Assembly: GCF_002875705.1 (NCBI RefSeq) | Contig: NZ_MCZZ01000109.1 | Coordinates: 1-64,000, forward strand | Source of the DNA: Vibrio sp. 10N.261.45.E2 | GTDB taxonomy: Bacteria; Pseudomonadota; Gammaproteobacteria; Enterobacterales; Vibrionaceae | DNA length: 64,000 bases | Reading direction: 5' to 3' | Shown: in pieces, positions 26,751 through 36,449 of the stretch | Layout: each line of letters begins with the position of its first letter | Position numbering within the stretch: position 1 is the stretch's first letter | The notes under the pieces: generated by a model | Seen by the model: the letters and a program-made list of their open reading frames with translations, nothing else | Told to the model about the DNA's origin: nothing | Databases searched by the model: none | Translations under genes and position numbers: made by a program

Positions 26751-29700
26751 TTAAGCTACTTCAATTTTATGGAATAGACGATATAGAACAGGTACTACGA
26801 TTAGCGTCAGTACAGTCGCAAAGCCCAAACCAAACATGATGGTTACCGCCATCGGCTTGAAGAAGATATCGGGTAACAGAGGGATCATACCAAGAATAGT
26901 TGTGATCGCCGCCATACATACCGGACGAACACGACTTAATGCCGCATCAACAACCGCCACATATGGATCTTTACCTGATTTCATTTCAATCTCAATTTGA
27001 TCAAGCAGTACGATACCGTTTTTCAGTAGCATCCCAGATAGACTCAAGAAACCCAACAGCGCCATAAAACCAAATGGTGTGTTCAAGGCTAATAAACCTG
27101 TCGTCACCCCTATCAACGCCAGTGGCACCGTTAACCAAACAATCAGAGGCTCCTTCACCGAGTTAAACAAGAACACCGTGATTAAGAACATGAACAAGTA
27201 ACCTAGAGGCATAGTTGTGAACAGTGACGCCTGCGCATCTGCCGACGACTCATATTCGCCCCCCCACTCGAGTGAGTAACCCGGTGGCATCTCAATCGCT
27301 TCAATTTGTGGTTGTAAGCGTTTCTGTAGAGTTGAGGCTGTCTCTTCACCCAATAGATCAGGATCCGCCATTACCGTCAGCATACGCTTACGGTTTTTAC
27401 GGATGATCAGTGGATCTTCCCATTCTAACTCGTAACCTAAAGTCACTTGTTGCAGTGGGATGTATTCACTTAATGCAGGGCTCCAGATCTTCATGCCTTC
27501 GATGTTACGAATATCGACACGTTCATCTTCAGGTAAACGAGCTACTATCGGCATCAACGTTGTACCATCACGATACACACCAATCGACTTACCAGAGAAG
27601 GACATTGCCAAGAAATCATCAACATCAGATTTAGTAATACCATATCGACGTGCTTGGCTTTCGTTGAACTGAGGCTCTAGCACCTTAGTTCTTTCACGCC
27701 AATCGTGACGAATATTGAAAGCACCATCATCAGCACGCATGATATCCATAACTTGAGATGCGATTGAACGTAAAACCGTTGGATCAGAACCCACAATTCG
27801 CGCTTCAATTTTCGCACCGCCACCCGGACCTAATTCGATCTGTTTAAGCTTGTAATCAATCTCTGGGAACTGACTACCCACATGCTCACGGAAACGTAGC
27901 ATTAGCCCTTGGAGCACCTCATAGCTTTTCACACGAACTGTTATTTCGCCGTAAGCGCTATAACTTTTCTCCGGTGAATAAGTCAGCATGAAACGTTGTA
28001 GACCTTTACCCGCTGTTGTCGTGATATGTTCAACTTCATCCTGCTCTGCTAACCAACCTTCCAGCACTTTAAGCTTGGTATTGGTCGCTCGAATATCCGT
28101 GCCTTCTGGCATCCATACATCCACTTGGAACATAGGTGTTGTTGAAGAAGGGAAAAAGGCTTGTTTAACAAAACCAAAGCCATACACACTCGCGCCTAAT
28201 CCAATAACCAGAACAAACATGGTTAACCACGCACGCTTCATACAGAACTCAAGGAAGTTTTTGTAGATCACAAAAACCATCCCATTGTACGGGTCTTTAC
28301 CTTCATTACCCGGATCGACCTTCTGACCTTTAAAGAACATATCGGCAAAGAACGGCGTGAGCGAGATGGCAGTAAACCAACTCAGCATCAAGGAGATCAG
28401 GAGCACTGTGAACAAGGTGCCACAATATTCACCTGTTGAGTCTTCAGATAAACCGATTGGAGCAAATGCGGTCACCGCAATAACGGTAGCCCCCAACAGC
28501 GGCCATTTGGTTTGAGTGACGATATCGGTAGCGGCCTGCATCCGGGTTCGCCCCTTCTGCGTGCCGATCAATATCCCTTCCACTACCACAATGGCGTTAT
28601 CCACCAGCATCCCCAAGGCGATAACCAATGCACCTAGTGAAATACGTTGGAGGTCGATCTTGAAATACTGCATGAAAATGAAGGTACCGAAAACGGTCAA
28701 CAACAGTATCAAGCCAATCAACAGACCCGAGCGCAATCCCATGAAGAACAGTAACACCACGATTACGATTGCAACCGCCTGCCCTAAACTCACCACAAAA
28801 CCACTTACCGACTTATCTACCTCTTTGGGTTGGTTATATACCTCAGAGATGTCGATGCCAACTGGCTGCTGGTATTTCAGCTCAGCAAGTCGTCGATCAA
28901 AGGCTTCACCCACAGCAACCACGTTTACGCCTTGCGCAAAAGAGACACCAAGGTTGAGCGCGAGTTTACCGTTATAACCGATGATGTTACTCGGAACTTC
29001 GACATAGCCACGAGTCACGTCAGCGACATCTTTCAAATAGATGAGGCCTTGAGCACCCCCTTCTGTCAGAATCAAATCACCGAGTTGTTCAACATTCTGG
29101 AACTCACCCGTTGGATGGATTCGAATGTATTCATCGCCAATTCTTACTGCACCAGCGCTTGATACAATGTTTTGAGTCGACAATAGATTAAATACGGTGC
29201 TTGGAGAGATACCGAGTGAACTTATCCGTTTCATCGAAATTTCAATGAATACTTGCTCTTGCTGTTGCCCCGAAACAGAAACTTTACTGACCCCATCGAC
29301 CAACTCCAGCTCTCGCCTTAGATAATCAATGTAATCCAGCAGCTCTTTGTAGCTGTAGCCATCCCCCGTCACCGCCAACAAAATACCGTAAACGTCACCA
29401 AAGTCATCAATGACTTGTGGATCATTAACGCCAGGTGGCAATTCAACCTTGAGATCATTTACTTTTCGGCGAAGTTCATCCCAGATTTGTGGAAGATCAT
29501 CTGGGCCATAATTGTTCTTCATCGTTACCGTTACCTGAGACAAGCCACGGCTAGAGATAGAGTTCACTTCGTCCACATAGGTAAGTTGTTGAATTGCTTT
29601 CTCTAATGGATAGGTCACTTCCTCTTCCACCTGTTGAGGCGTTGCCCCCGGGTATGAAGTCACGACCATTGCGTCTTTGATGGTAAAGGCAGGATCCTCT

Positions 29701-29861
29701 AAACGTCCCAAACCGAAGAAAGCAGAGACACCACCAATAAGAAAGATCAAAGATAGCATCCAGCTGATGACTTTGTTACGTATAAAGTAAGCAGCAACAC
29801 CTGTGATCTGATCATCACCCTGTTGGTCGTCATTTTGGGGCTTGTTATTCACTTCACTCAT
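26751..29861 (-). CDS. RND efflux transporter, inner-membrane pump subunit
   Basis: A 1036-residue proton-driven exporter of the AcrB/TriC type. It has twelve expected transmembrane segments, with two large periplasmic loops, and a conserved charged motif in the fourth segment (LGMLVDNAIVVVEG, with Asp-Asn in place of the Asp-Asp of AcrB). It begins at the ATG at 29861, preceded by AGGAG, and overlaps the upstream adaptor gene by eight bases. Two adaptor genes precede it, as in vexIJK of V. cholerae and triABC of P. aeruginosa. An outer-membrane TolC is not encoded here. Substrates are unknown. Confidence 0.85.
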   Translation of the reverse strand: MSEVNNKPQNDDQQGDDQITGVAAYFIRNKVISWMLSLIFLIGGVSAFFGLGRLEDPAFTIKDAMVVTSYPGATPQQVEEEVTYPLEKAIQQLTYVDEVNSISSRGLSQVTVTMKNNYGPDDLPQIWDELRRKVNDLKVELPPGVNDPQVIDDFGDVYGILLAVTGDGYSYKELLDYIDYLRRELELVDGVSKVSVSGQQQEQVFIEISMKRISSLGISPSTVFNLLSTQNIVSSAGAVRIGDEYIRIHPTGEFQNVEQLGDLILTEGGAQGLIYLKDVADVTRGYVEVPSNIIGYNGKLALNLGVSFAQGVNVVAVGEAFDRRLAELKYQQPVGIDISEVYNQPKEVDKSVSGFVVSLGQAVAIVIVVLLFFMGLRSGLLIGLILLLTVFGTFIFMQYFKIDLQRISLGALVIALGMLVDNAIVVVEGILIGTQKGRTRMQAATDIVTQTKWPLLGATVIAVTAFAPIGLSEDSTGEYCGTLFTVLLISLMLSWFTAISLTPFFADMFFKGQKVDPGNEGKDPYNGMVFVIYKNFLEFCMKRAWLTMFVLVIGLGASVYGFGFVKQAFFPSSTTPMFQVDVWMPEGTDIRATNTKLKVLEGWLAEQDEVEHITTTAGKGLQRFMLTYSPEKSYSAYGEITVRVKSYEVLQGLMLRFREHVGSQFPEIDYKLKQIELGPGGGAKIEARIVGSDPTVLRSIASQVMDIMRADDGAFNIRHDWRERTKVLEPQFNESQARRYGITKSDVDDFLAMSFSGKSIGVYRDGTTLMPIVARLPEDERVDIRNIEGMKIWSPALSEYIPLQQVTLGYELEWEDPLIIRKNRKRMLTVMADPDLLGEETASTLQKRLQPQIEAIEMPPGYSLEWGGEYESSADAQASLFTTMPLGYLFMFLITVFLFNSVKEPLIVWLTVPLALIGVTTGLLALNTPFGFMALLGFLSLSGMLLKNGIVLLDQIEIEMKSGKDPYVAVVDAALSRVRPVCMAAITTILGMIPLLPDIFFKPMAVTIMFGLGFATVLTLIVVPVLYRLFHKIEVA

Positions 29862-30939
29862 TGTTCGTCTCCTGAGACAATACATCCACTGTCATCCCAT
29901 CTCGCAATCGCGATACGCCTGCAACAACGACATGCTGCCCCATTTCTAGTCCTTTCATGATCTGCAATGTTTTCTGATTTGCTTTTCCTAACACGACTTG
30001 TTGCTTCGAGACGGTATTGTCATCATTAAGCACCCACACATAAGAGTTCTGGCGCGTTAAAGCATCACCATCAGCATTAAATACAGCTTCAATTGGAATA
30101 AGCACGCCGGCTTTTAGATCTAAGCCAATATCTCGCCCATTTGAGGTCACCTCAACTGCCATACCGTCCAGAATCAAGTCATCTTCAGGCATAGGCAGAG
30201 CAAGCGTCACAGTGAACGTGCCCGTACTTGGGTCTGGTTCGGTGGTGAACTCTTTAATACCTGCCGTGTATTCATTACCACTTGGCACTCTGACCGAGGC
30301 CTCAACGTTCGATAGCAGCTGCTCACTTGGTTGGTTCACATAGATTTGGTCTGGCAACTGAATAACGACTTCAACATCTTCAACGCTGTGAATATTCACT
30401 ATTTGCTGGCCTACCTGAATATTTTCATATTGGTCGACACTGACACGAGAAATAATCCCATCAACAGGCGCACGAAGCTTAGTGAACGATAAGCGCAGTT
30501 TCGCCAACTCCAACTCCGAATAAGCAATCTGGCGTTCAGCGGCAATTTCATCAAACTGCGACTTAGCCAATAAACCTTTTTTCACTAGCGGGCTAGAACG
30601 TCTGTATTGACTGTTGATTACCGTGTAACGTGCCTGGGCATTGTCTACGTCCAATTGATAATCGGTTGGGTCAAGCTCGGCAATGACGTCCCCTTTAGAA
30701 ACACGTTCACCTTCCTTCACATCCAACTTAAAGATTTCACCAGCGACTCGAAAACTGAGGTGAGCTTTCTCAGCAGCATTTGCAACCGCTGGAAAATAGA
30801 GTTTGTCGCTAAAATCGATGACTGAAATCTCAATAACTTTAACCAAGGGTGTGTTGTTCACCTCTACAGCTTGCTTATCTTCACAAGCCGTAAGTAAGGC
30901 CAAACATGACAGGCCAGCGGCCACTTTAAGTGTTTTCAT
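29854..30939 (-). CDS. RND periplasmic adaptor (membrane fusion) lipoprotein, second
   Basis: A 361-residue adaptor. The signal peptide MKTLKVAAGLSCLALLTAC ends in a lipobox, so the protein is anchored in the inner membrane facing the periplasm. A lipoyl/barrel-sandwich domain (AHLSFRVAGEIFKLDVKEGERVSKGD, then APVDGIISRV) flanks an alpha-helical hairpin, and a beta-barrel domain follows. It links the pump to an outer-membrane channel. The frame is open to 31026, but the ATG at 30939 follows AAGGAAAGGGGG and gives the lipobox. It starts two bases after the end of the first adaptor gene. Confidence 0.85.
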   Translation of the reverse strand: MKTLKVAAGLSCLALLTACEDKQAVEVNNTPLVKVIEISVIDFSDKLYFPAVANAAEKAHLSFRVAGEIFKLDVKEGERVSKGDVIAELDPTDYQLDVDNAQARYTVINSQYRRSSPLVKKGLLAKSQFDEIAAERQIAYSELELAKLRLSFTKLRAPVDGIISRVSVDQYENIQVGQQIVNIHSVEDVEVVIQLPDQIYVNQPSEQLLSNVEASVRVPSGNEYTAGIKEFTTEPDPSTGTFTVTLALPMPEDDLILDGMAVEVTSNGRDIGLDLKAGVLIPIEAVFNADGDALTRQNSYVWVLNDDNTVSKQQVVLGKANQKTLQIMKGLEMGQHVVVAGVSRLRDGMTVDVLSQETNNE

Positions 30940-30940
30940 G

Positions 30941-31975
30941 TTATAGCCCCCTTTCCTTGATCCACTCGCGAACTTTAATGCCCGACTCAAGACCATTGAC
31001 GCCGGAGGTGACAATACGATCGCCATCGTTTAGTCCAGAGACAATATGACGTTTTTCATCAATAACGATGGCAACCTTTTCAACAATACCGTCGTTATTC
31101 ACACGCCACACCGAGACATCGTCCCCGTCGGTCATCATTGCTGAAGTTGGAATTTTGGTAGCAGCCGCTAACGATGAAACTAAATTTACCGTGCCAGACA
31201 TACCCGGCAAAATGCCCACGTCGGTTGGTCTTTCCATTACCATAGTAACTTTGTACGAACCTGTTTTCGGATCGGCTTCGGTATCGACTTCTTGGAAGGT
31301 TAAAACATAAGAGTTTTCAGGAAACGCATCAAAAACCATGGTTGCATCTGTCTCGAACCCTGAAGAAAAGCGCGTAATAAGTTGGTCGGGTAATAAGAAG
31401 ACGACTTTAAGAATTTGATTGGTTTGAATATTCATCACGCCTTGCTTGGCGGCAATGTATTCATGATTTTCAGCCGGAATAATGGAGATGGTTCCATCGT
31501 AAGGCGCAATTAAAGTGGTGTAGCGAAGGTTAGCTTTGGCTTGATTAAGCATCGCTTTGGCAGAATTGTGATTGGCTTTCGCTTGATCGAAATCTTGCTC
31601 TGATACGACTCGGTCTTTTCGCAGCTTAATCGAACGTTGGTATTGAACATCAGCAAGCTTAAAGTTGGCTCTTGCTTGCTTCTCTAACAATTGATATTCG
31701 TCAGGATTAAGCGTTGCAAGCCCTTCCCCTTTGCTGACCTTTTGACCCGATGTCACATCGATAGTCTGAAGTAATCCTGGAACACGAAATGCAAGAACCG
31801 CTTTGTCACCCGCTTCAGTGGTGGCAGGAAAGCTACGTTCAAAGGCGTTATTACCGACGGAAACGGTGAAGAGTTTGGCGGGTCTAGAATCAGGTTCAGG
31901 TACGGGAGGAAGCTCCTTACCACACCCAGACAACCCAGCTAAGGCTGCCAATAGGACAACGGAGGCTCTATACAT
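30941..31975 (-). CDS. RND periplasmic adaptor (membrane fusion) lipoprotein, first
   Basis: A 344-residue adaptor and the first gene of the pump operon. Its signal peptide MYRASVVLLAALAGLSGC carries a lipobox. The barrel-sandwich halves (VLAFRVPGLLQTIDVTSGQKVSKGE and APYDGTISIIP) and the hairpin region with regularly spaced Leu/Ala are clear. It differs substantially in sequence from the second adaptor, so the two probably occupy different positions in the trimer-like assembly. No TetR-type repressor is adjacent, so regulation is unclear. Confidence 0.85.
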   Translation of the reverse strand: MYRASVVLLAALAGLSGCGKELPPVPEPDSRPAKLFTVSVGNNAFERSFPATTEAGDKAVLAFRVPGLLQTIDVTSGQKVSKGEGLATLNPDEYQLLEKQARANFKLADVQYQRSIKLRKDRVVSEQDFDQAKANHNSAKAMLNQAKANLRYTTLIAPYDGTISIIPAENHEYIAAKQGVMNIQTNQILKVVFLLPDQLITRFSSGFETDATMVFDAFPENSYVLTFQEVDTEADPKTGSYKVTMVMERPTDVGILPGMSGTVNLVSSLAAATKIPTSAMMTDGDDVSVWRVNNDGIVEKVAIVIDEKRHIVSGLNDGDRIVTSGVNGLESGIKVREWIKERGL

Positions 31976-32067
31976 TGGTGATCATCCATATCTATAAATA
32001 TTTTTATAACATAGATTAATCACATGTAACTTACCAGTTATCGTAAGATTTATTTAGACAAAATTAT

Positions 32068-32110
32068 TAAAAAAAATAACGGCTTGGAATAAATTATCCT
32101 AAACCGTTAT
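32068..32110 (-). terminator. intrinsic terminator of the psp operon
   Basis: On the minus strand, ATAACGG and CCGTTAT arms (32104-32110, 32076-32082) enclose an inner GGA/TCC stem and are followed by seven or more T. It lies about 25 bases after the pspC stop. Confidence 0.75.
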
Positions 32111-32133
32111 CTATTGTTTTTGACGTTTTAGCA

Positions 32134-32520
32134 CTACATGTTCTTAAATGCGCGGTCGACTTTGAAAGTGTCCGAGGTTACATAAGCTTCCATGTTGCGG
32201 ACACTGGTCTCTAACTTCTGGAAATCGCCCTCTAAAGTGCCCAGTAACGACTCTGCCGTTTGCCCTTTTTCCCAAGGTTTTTGCTTGAGCGTGTGCTCTT
32301 GTTTGGCTTTCATCTCATCGACATAGTGAGCTGGCTGTTTTTCAAGCATAAATGTCAAAGCTAAATACGCTAATAACACCAGAAAGCTACCACCAAGCAA
32401 TGCTGCAGAGATAACTAAGATGCGAACCAACCACACTTCAAGGCCGAAGTAGTTCGCTAAACCTGCACATACGCCAGACAACTTTCCGTTAATCGTATCG
32501 CGATACAGTTCTCTACTCAT
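32134..32520 (-). CDS. pspC: phage shock protein C
   Basis: A 128-residue inner-membrane protein that activates the psp response when the membrane is stressed, for example by secretin mislocalisation. The PspC domain is clear at the start (LYRDTINGKLSGVCAGLANYFGL), followed by a transmembrane segment near residues 35-58 and a cytoplasmic tail predicted to be helical. The ATG at 32520 follows GGAGACG; its start overlaps the end of pspB by eight bases. Confidence 0.92.
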   Translation of the reverse strand: MSRELYRDTINGKLSGVCAGLANYFGLEVWLVRILVISAALLGGSFLVLLAYLALTFMLEKQPAHYVDEMKAKQEHTLKQKPWEKGQTAESLLGTLEGDFQKLETSVRNMEAYVTSDTFKVDRAFKNM

Positions 32521-32752
32521 AGTTTCGTCTCCAGCTAGGCGACTCCGCATCCAGTATTTTTTCTAGCGTTTTTACTCGCTCTTGCATGGATTCGGCTTGC
32601 GCAGAAAGCTTATGCAGACGTTGAAGATCCGTTTCTGAAAGACCATTGCTGGATTTCTTCTTGCTGCGGTAATGTAAGAATAACCATAGAGGTGCAACGA
32701 AGATTAAAAAGACAATCAGTGGACCTGCAATTAGAAATGTTGACATAGACAA
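32513..32752 (-). CDS. pspB: phage shock protein B
   Basis: A 79-residue inner-membrane protein with an N-terminal transmembrane segment (TFLIAGPLIVFLIFVAPLWLFLHY) and a C-terminal Leu-heptad helix ending in RVKTLEKILDAESPSWR. It works with PspC to release PspF from PspA under envelope stress. It follows pspA by eight bases and overlaps pspC. Length and sequence are as expected for the family. Confidence 0.92.
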   Translation of the reverse strand: MSMSTFLIAGPLIVFLIFVAPLWLFLHYRSKKKSSNGLSETDLQRLHKLSAQAESMQERVKTLEKILDAESPSWRRNYE

Positions 32753-32760
32753 CTCCTAAA

Positions 32761-33432
32761 TTATTTATCTCGGTTTTCAACTTGTTGCTTCAATTTCGCT
32801 AGCTCTTTTTCAATTTCATCTTGAGCTTGTAGTTCTGCAAACTCTTGGTCTAAAGATTTTGCGTTACCTGTTTTAGCGTAAACGTCCGCTTCAGCTTCTA
32901 ATTCGTCCACTTTACGCGAGAATTGCTCAAACTTCGCCATTGCTTCGTTGGTTTTGCTTGAATGCAGGTGTTTTTGAACATCACGACGATTGCTTGCTGC
33001 GTTATTACGAATCATCAAAGCTTGTTGCTTGGCACGAGTTTCTGCAATTTTGGTTTCAAGCTTGCCAATCTCACTGGTTAGCTTTTCGATGGTTTCATGG
33101 ACCAACGTTTGCTCGGTGTGCAAGCTCTTGATGATGTCTTCCAATTTTTGCTTTTCGATTAGCGCTGCTCTCGCCAGATCTTCGCGTTGTTTAGTCAGTG
33201 CTAGTGTCGCCTTGTTTTGCCAATCTAGAATCTGTGTTTCGATTGCTTCAACTTTGCGTGCTAGCTCTTTCTTGTCTGCAATTGCTTTTGCTGAGTTAGT
33301 GCGAACCTCAACCAGCGTGTCTTCCATTTCTTGGATAATCAGGCGAATCATCTTTTCAGGATCTTCAGCCTTATCTAATAGTGCACTGATGTTTGAATTT
33401 ACAATGTCTGCAAAGCGAGAAAAAATACCCAT
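32761..33432 (-). CDS. pspA: phage shock protein A
   Basis: A 223-residue peripheral membrane protein of the PspA/IM30 (ESCRT-III-like) family, almost wholly helical coiled coil. It begins with [30 protein letters not shown], the amphipathic membrane-sensing helix. It has two jobs: repairing and supporting the damaged membrane, and binding the AAA+ domain of PspF to keep the operon silent. It is the first gene of pspABC, transcribed divergently from pspF, with a sigma-54-type promoter upstream. Confidence 0.95.
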   Translation of the reverse strand: MGIFSRFADIVNSNISALLDKAEDPEKMIRLIIQEMEDTLVEVRTNSAKAIADKKELARKVEAIETQILDWQNKATLALTKQREDLARAALIEKQKLEDIIKSLHTEQTLVHETIEKLTSEIGKLETKIAETRAKQQALMIRNNAASNRRDVQKHLHSSKTNEAMAKFEQFSRKVDELEAEADVYAKTGNAKSLDQEFAELQAQDEIEKELAKLKQQVENRDK

Positions 33433-33537
33433 GAGGAACTCCTTAATTACAATGATGGCAAATGCGTTTCAAATCGTTGTCGACTCGTCACCACTTGCTC
33501 ACTAATCTACATTTGTTGTTAAACCTACCATAAGTAA

Positions 33538-33554
33538 TCCAAGTAGCGTGCCAA
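33538..33554 (-). promoter_or_regulatory. sigma-54 promoter of pspA
   Basis: On the minus strand, TTGGCACG-CTAC-TTGGA. The -24 element TGGCAC is perfect. The spacing between the two GG/GC dinucleotides is the required ten bases. The -12 element reads TTGG rather than TTGC. It lies about 105-120 bases before the pspA start and between pspA and pspF. Confidence 0.75.
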
Positions 33555-33701
33555 CTTTTTAGACATTCATTATCAATCACTTACAATAAAATGGTGATTA
33601 AGCCGAACCGTGCTATGATGAATTTAGCCAAGTATTGGTATTTTTCACCACTAAAACCTTATATGACCTACACCAGCGCTCAGCTCACACAAGGACCCGT
33701 T

Positions 33702-34724
33702 ATGCAGCAGAATCTTATTGGTGAATCACCTAGCTTTCTCTCTGTTTTGGACAAAGTTTCTCAACTGGCTCCAATTGAAAGGCCCATTCTGATCATTGGC
33801 GAGCGTGGTACGGGTAAAGAACTGATTGCACAAAGGCTGCACTATCTTTCAAGACGCTGGGATCAGCCTTTGATTTCGCTGAACTGTTCAACCCTCAGTG
33901 AAGGTTTGATTGATTCAGAATTGTTTGGTCATGAGTCAGGCTCTTTCACAGGTTCGAAAGGTCGTCATCAAGGTCGCTTTGAAAGAGCGGAAGGAGGCAC
34001 GCTGTTTCTGGATGAGCTTGCTACGACTCCCCTTGCCGTTCAAGAAAAGCTATTGCGCGTTATTGAATACGGGCAATATGAGCGCGTCGGCGGTCAAAAA
34101 GCGCTAAATGCCAATGTAAGACTGGTGTGTGCCACCAATGCCGACTTACCAGAGATGGCATTAAAGGGTGAATTCAGAGCCGATTTATTGGATAGACTGG
34201 CGTTTGATGTAATTACTATTCCTCCGTTACGCGAACGGAAAGAAGACATCATGCTGTTGGCAGAATACTACGCTATTAAGATGTGCCGTGAATTAGAATT
34301 GGAGTTATTTGTTGGCTTTGCTCCCTCTGCTGTTGAGTCGCTATTGGATTATGCGTGGCCAGGGAATGTTCGAGAGCTGAAAAACGTGATAGAGCGAGCC
34401 ATCTACCAGCACGGTAAAGACCCATATCCTATTGAATCTTTGGTATTTAACCCATTCAAGCCCGCATGGAAAACAGAGCAAGATTCCTCGCCAGAAACTG
34501 GCAATGAGCCGTCTAACAGCCATACTTCATCTGAGAGCTCGTTTTCTTTGCCACTTGATTACAAAGCATGGCAAGAACAACAAGACATCAAGCTACTCAA
34601 TCAAGCCCTAAAACAGAGTAAGTACAACCAGAAACAAGCAGCAGAATTACTTGGGTTAACCTACAACCAATTACGTGGAATGGTGAGGAAGTACGCGATT
34701 GTCGGACAAGCTAACGATAAATAG
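33702..34724 (+). CDS. pspF: psp operon transcriptional activator PspF (sigma-54 enhancer-binding)
   Basis: A 340-residue activator with an AAA+ sigma-54 interaction domain and no N-terminal receiver domain, as usual for PspF. Walker A is GERGTGKE (residues 33-40) and the arginine-finger and sensor regions (NADLPEMALKGEFRADLLDRLAF) are present. The C-terminal Fis-type helix-turn-helix ends in KYNQKQAAELLGLTYNQLRGMVRKY. The sigma-54-contact loop reads GSFTGS (residues 80-85), whereas the family norm is GAFTGA. The ATG at 33702 follows AAGGA; frame-open codons upstream to 33591 are not family-like. It faces pspABC and is followed by sapA. Confidence 0.92.
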   Translation: MQQNLIGESPSFLSVLDKVSQLAPIERPILIIGERGTGKELIAQRLHYLSRRWDQPLISLNCSTLSEGLIDSELFGHESGSFTGSKGRHQGRFERAEGGTLFLDELATTPLAVQEKLLRVIEYGQYERVGGQKALNANVRLVCATNADLPEMALKGEFRADLLDRLAFDVITIPPLRERKEDIMLLAEYYAIKMCRELELELFVGFAPSAVESLLDYAWPGNVRELKNVIERAIYQHGKDPYPIESLVFNPFKPAWKTEQDSSPETGNEPSNSHTSSESSFSLPLDYKAWQEQQDIKLLNQALKQSKYNQKQAAELLGLTYNQLRGMVRKYAIVGQANDK

Positions 34725-34826
34725 CTGTCCACACTTGATTATTATTTGGAGCCGAATAAATAAAATGTTAAATTGTCCGGATCTTGAGGCTCCTCTAACG
34801 CCTCGTTTCGAAAAGTATTTCTTTTT

Positions 34827-36449
34827 ATGAAAGCACTAATAAGACTATCACTGAGCATCTGCACGCTGAGCTTTCTAGCTGGATGTGGTGAGAGTGTGAA
34901 TCACGAGCAAATCCGTGAAAAAGGCTTCATTTATTGCGGCCAAGGTAATCCTAGTACCTTCAACCCACAGTTGGTTGATAGTGGTATTACCGCAGAATCG
35001 CTGAGCCCTCAAATCTTCGATACACTGCTCACTCTTGATCCGATGACTTACCGACCAAAGCAGAACTTGGCGACAAGTTGGTCTGTTGATAAATCAGGTA
35101 CAGAGTACACGTTCAAACTGCGCCCAAATGTTGCGTTCCAAACTACAGACTGGTTCACCCCCACTCGTAGTATGAATGCACAAGACGTGGTGTTTAGCTT
35201 TGAACGTGTCATTGATAGTTCAAACCCATTTCATTATGTAGGCGGTGGTCTATACCCATGGTTTGCCGGAATTGACTTCAAAAACCTGATCGTCGATATC
35301 ACTGCTGTTGACGACCTAACGGTGAAATTCCAATTAAGTCGCCCAGACAATTCATTTCTCAATAATATCGCCACCAGCTATGCGGTCATTCATTCTAAAG
35401 AATATGCCAATAAGCTAATTGCTGCGGACGAGAAAAATCAAATCGATTCCAACCCGGTCGGCACTGGTCCTTTCTACTTAGACGAATACCAGATCAATGA
35501 TCTAGTTCGCTTGAAAAAGAACAAGCATTACTGGAGAGGTGACGTACAAATGGACCAAGTTGTGTTTGATACTTCACAACGTGGGACAGGCACACTTGCT
35601 AAGCTTCTCCGCAGTGAGTGTGACGTGTTGAACTCACCTATTTCTAGTCAGATACCGATTATTCAAGCTCATGAAGAGTTGATGATTTCTGCCACGCCTG
35701 CGGTCAATGTCTCTTTCATCGCGCTAAATACCGAGCATCCGGCACTGCGTGACTCTAGAGTGCGTAAAGCGCTTAACTTAGCCATCAACCGCCAAAACAT
35801 ACTCGATTCTGTGTACTACGGTACAGGGACGAAAGCCTATACATTGCTTCCTCCTACTTCTTGGGCTCACCAAGAGGACAGCGTTCAAGTTCGTTATGAT
35901 CGAAACTATGCGATTGCGCTGCTCAAAGAAGCAGGTGTTGAACCCGGGTTAGAGCTTTCAATGTGGGTACCATTAGAGCCTCGCGCATACAACCCAAGCC
36001 CAAGAAAAACAGCAGAACTTATCCAAGCAAACTTGGCGGATATTGGTATTGAATTGAAACTCTATACCGATGACCGATTTGACCGTACACAGTTATCCTC
36101 GATTTCCTCAACAGACCTGTTGCTTACAGGTTGGATAGGCAATACCGGTGACCCAGATAACTTCTTACGCCCGCTTCTCTCATGCAGTTCAGAACGCGCA
36201 GGATTAAACGTTTCGATGTGGTGTAATTCAGACTTTGATTTCCTTCTCGATTTAGCACTAGAGATCAATCAACAAAGGCATCGCGTGAATTTGTATCGTC
36301 AAGCCCAAAACATTCTCAACGAAGAAGTACCAGTGATCCCTCTGGCTCATGGCGTGCAATTTCGCGTACACGATCGTTCGCTAACGGGCTTTAAACAGAG
36401 CCCTTTCAATGCCCAACCTTTTGATCAAGTCAGAAGAGAGGTGCAGTGA
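34827..36449 (+). CDS. sapA: peptide ABC transporter substrate-binding protein SapA
   Basis: A 540-residue periplasmic binding protein of the DppA/OppA (SBP type 5) class. The signal peptide carries a lipobox LAGC near residue 20. Family marks include GTGPFYLDEYQ, the RxVRKALNLAINR stretch, and a late region matching SapA. In Salmonella and E. coli SapA takes part in resistance to antimicrobial peptides and putrescine export. It is the first of five genes sapABCDF and overlaps sapB by a single base when the ATG start of sapB is used. Confidence 0.9.
   Translation: MKALIRLSLSICTLSFLAGCGESVNHEQIREKGFIYCGQGNPSTFNPQLVDSGITAESLSPQIFDTLLTLDPMTYRPKQNLATSWSVDKSGTEYTFKLRPNVAFQTTDWFTPTRSMNAQDVVFSFERVIDSSNPFHYVGGGLYPWFAGIDFKNLIVDITAVDDLTVKFQLSRPDNSFLNNIATSYAVIHSKEYANKLIAADEKNQIDSNPVGTGPFYLDEYQINDLVRLKKNKHYWRGDVQMDQVVFDTSQRGTGTLAKLLRSECDVLNSPISSQIPIIQAHEELMISATPAVNVSFIALNTEHPALRDSRVRKALNLAINRQNILDSVYYGTGTKAYTLLPPTSWAHQEDSVQVRYDRNYAIALLKEAGVEPGLELSMWVPLEPRAYNPSPRKTAELIQANLADIGIELKLYTDDRFDRTQLSSISSTDLLLTGWIGNTGDPDNFLRPLLSCSSERAGLNVSMWCNSDFDFLLDLALEINQQRHRVNLYRQAQNILNEEVPVIPLAHGVQFRVHDRSLTGFKQSPFNAQPFDQVRREVQ

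Noticed and set aside
28516-28977. 153-residue plus-strand frame inside the RND pump gene
   Set aside because: Fully antisense to a well-conserved gene, with no start signal; the same applies to the 149-residue frame at 19917-20366 within the NSS transporter and the 132-residue minus-strand frame at 13922-14320 within ynjC.
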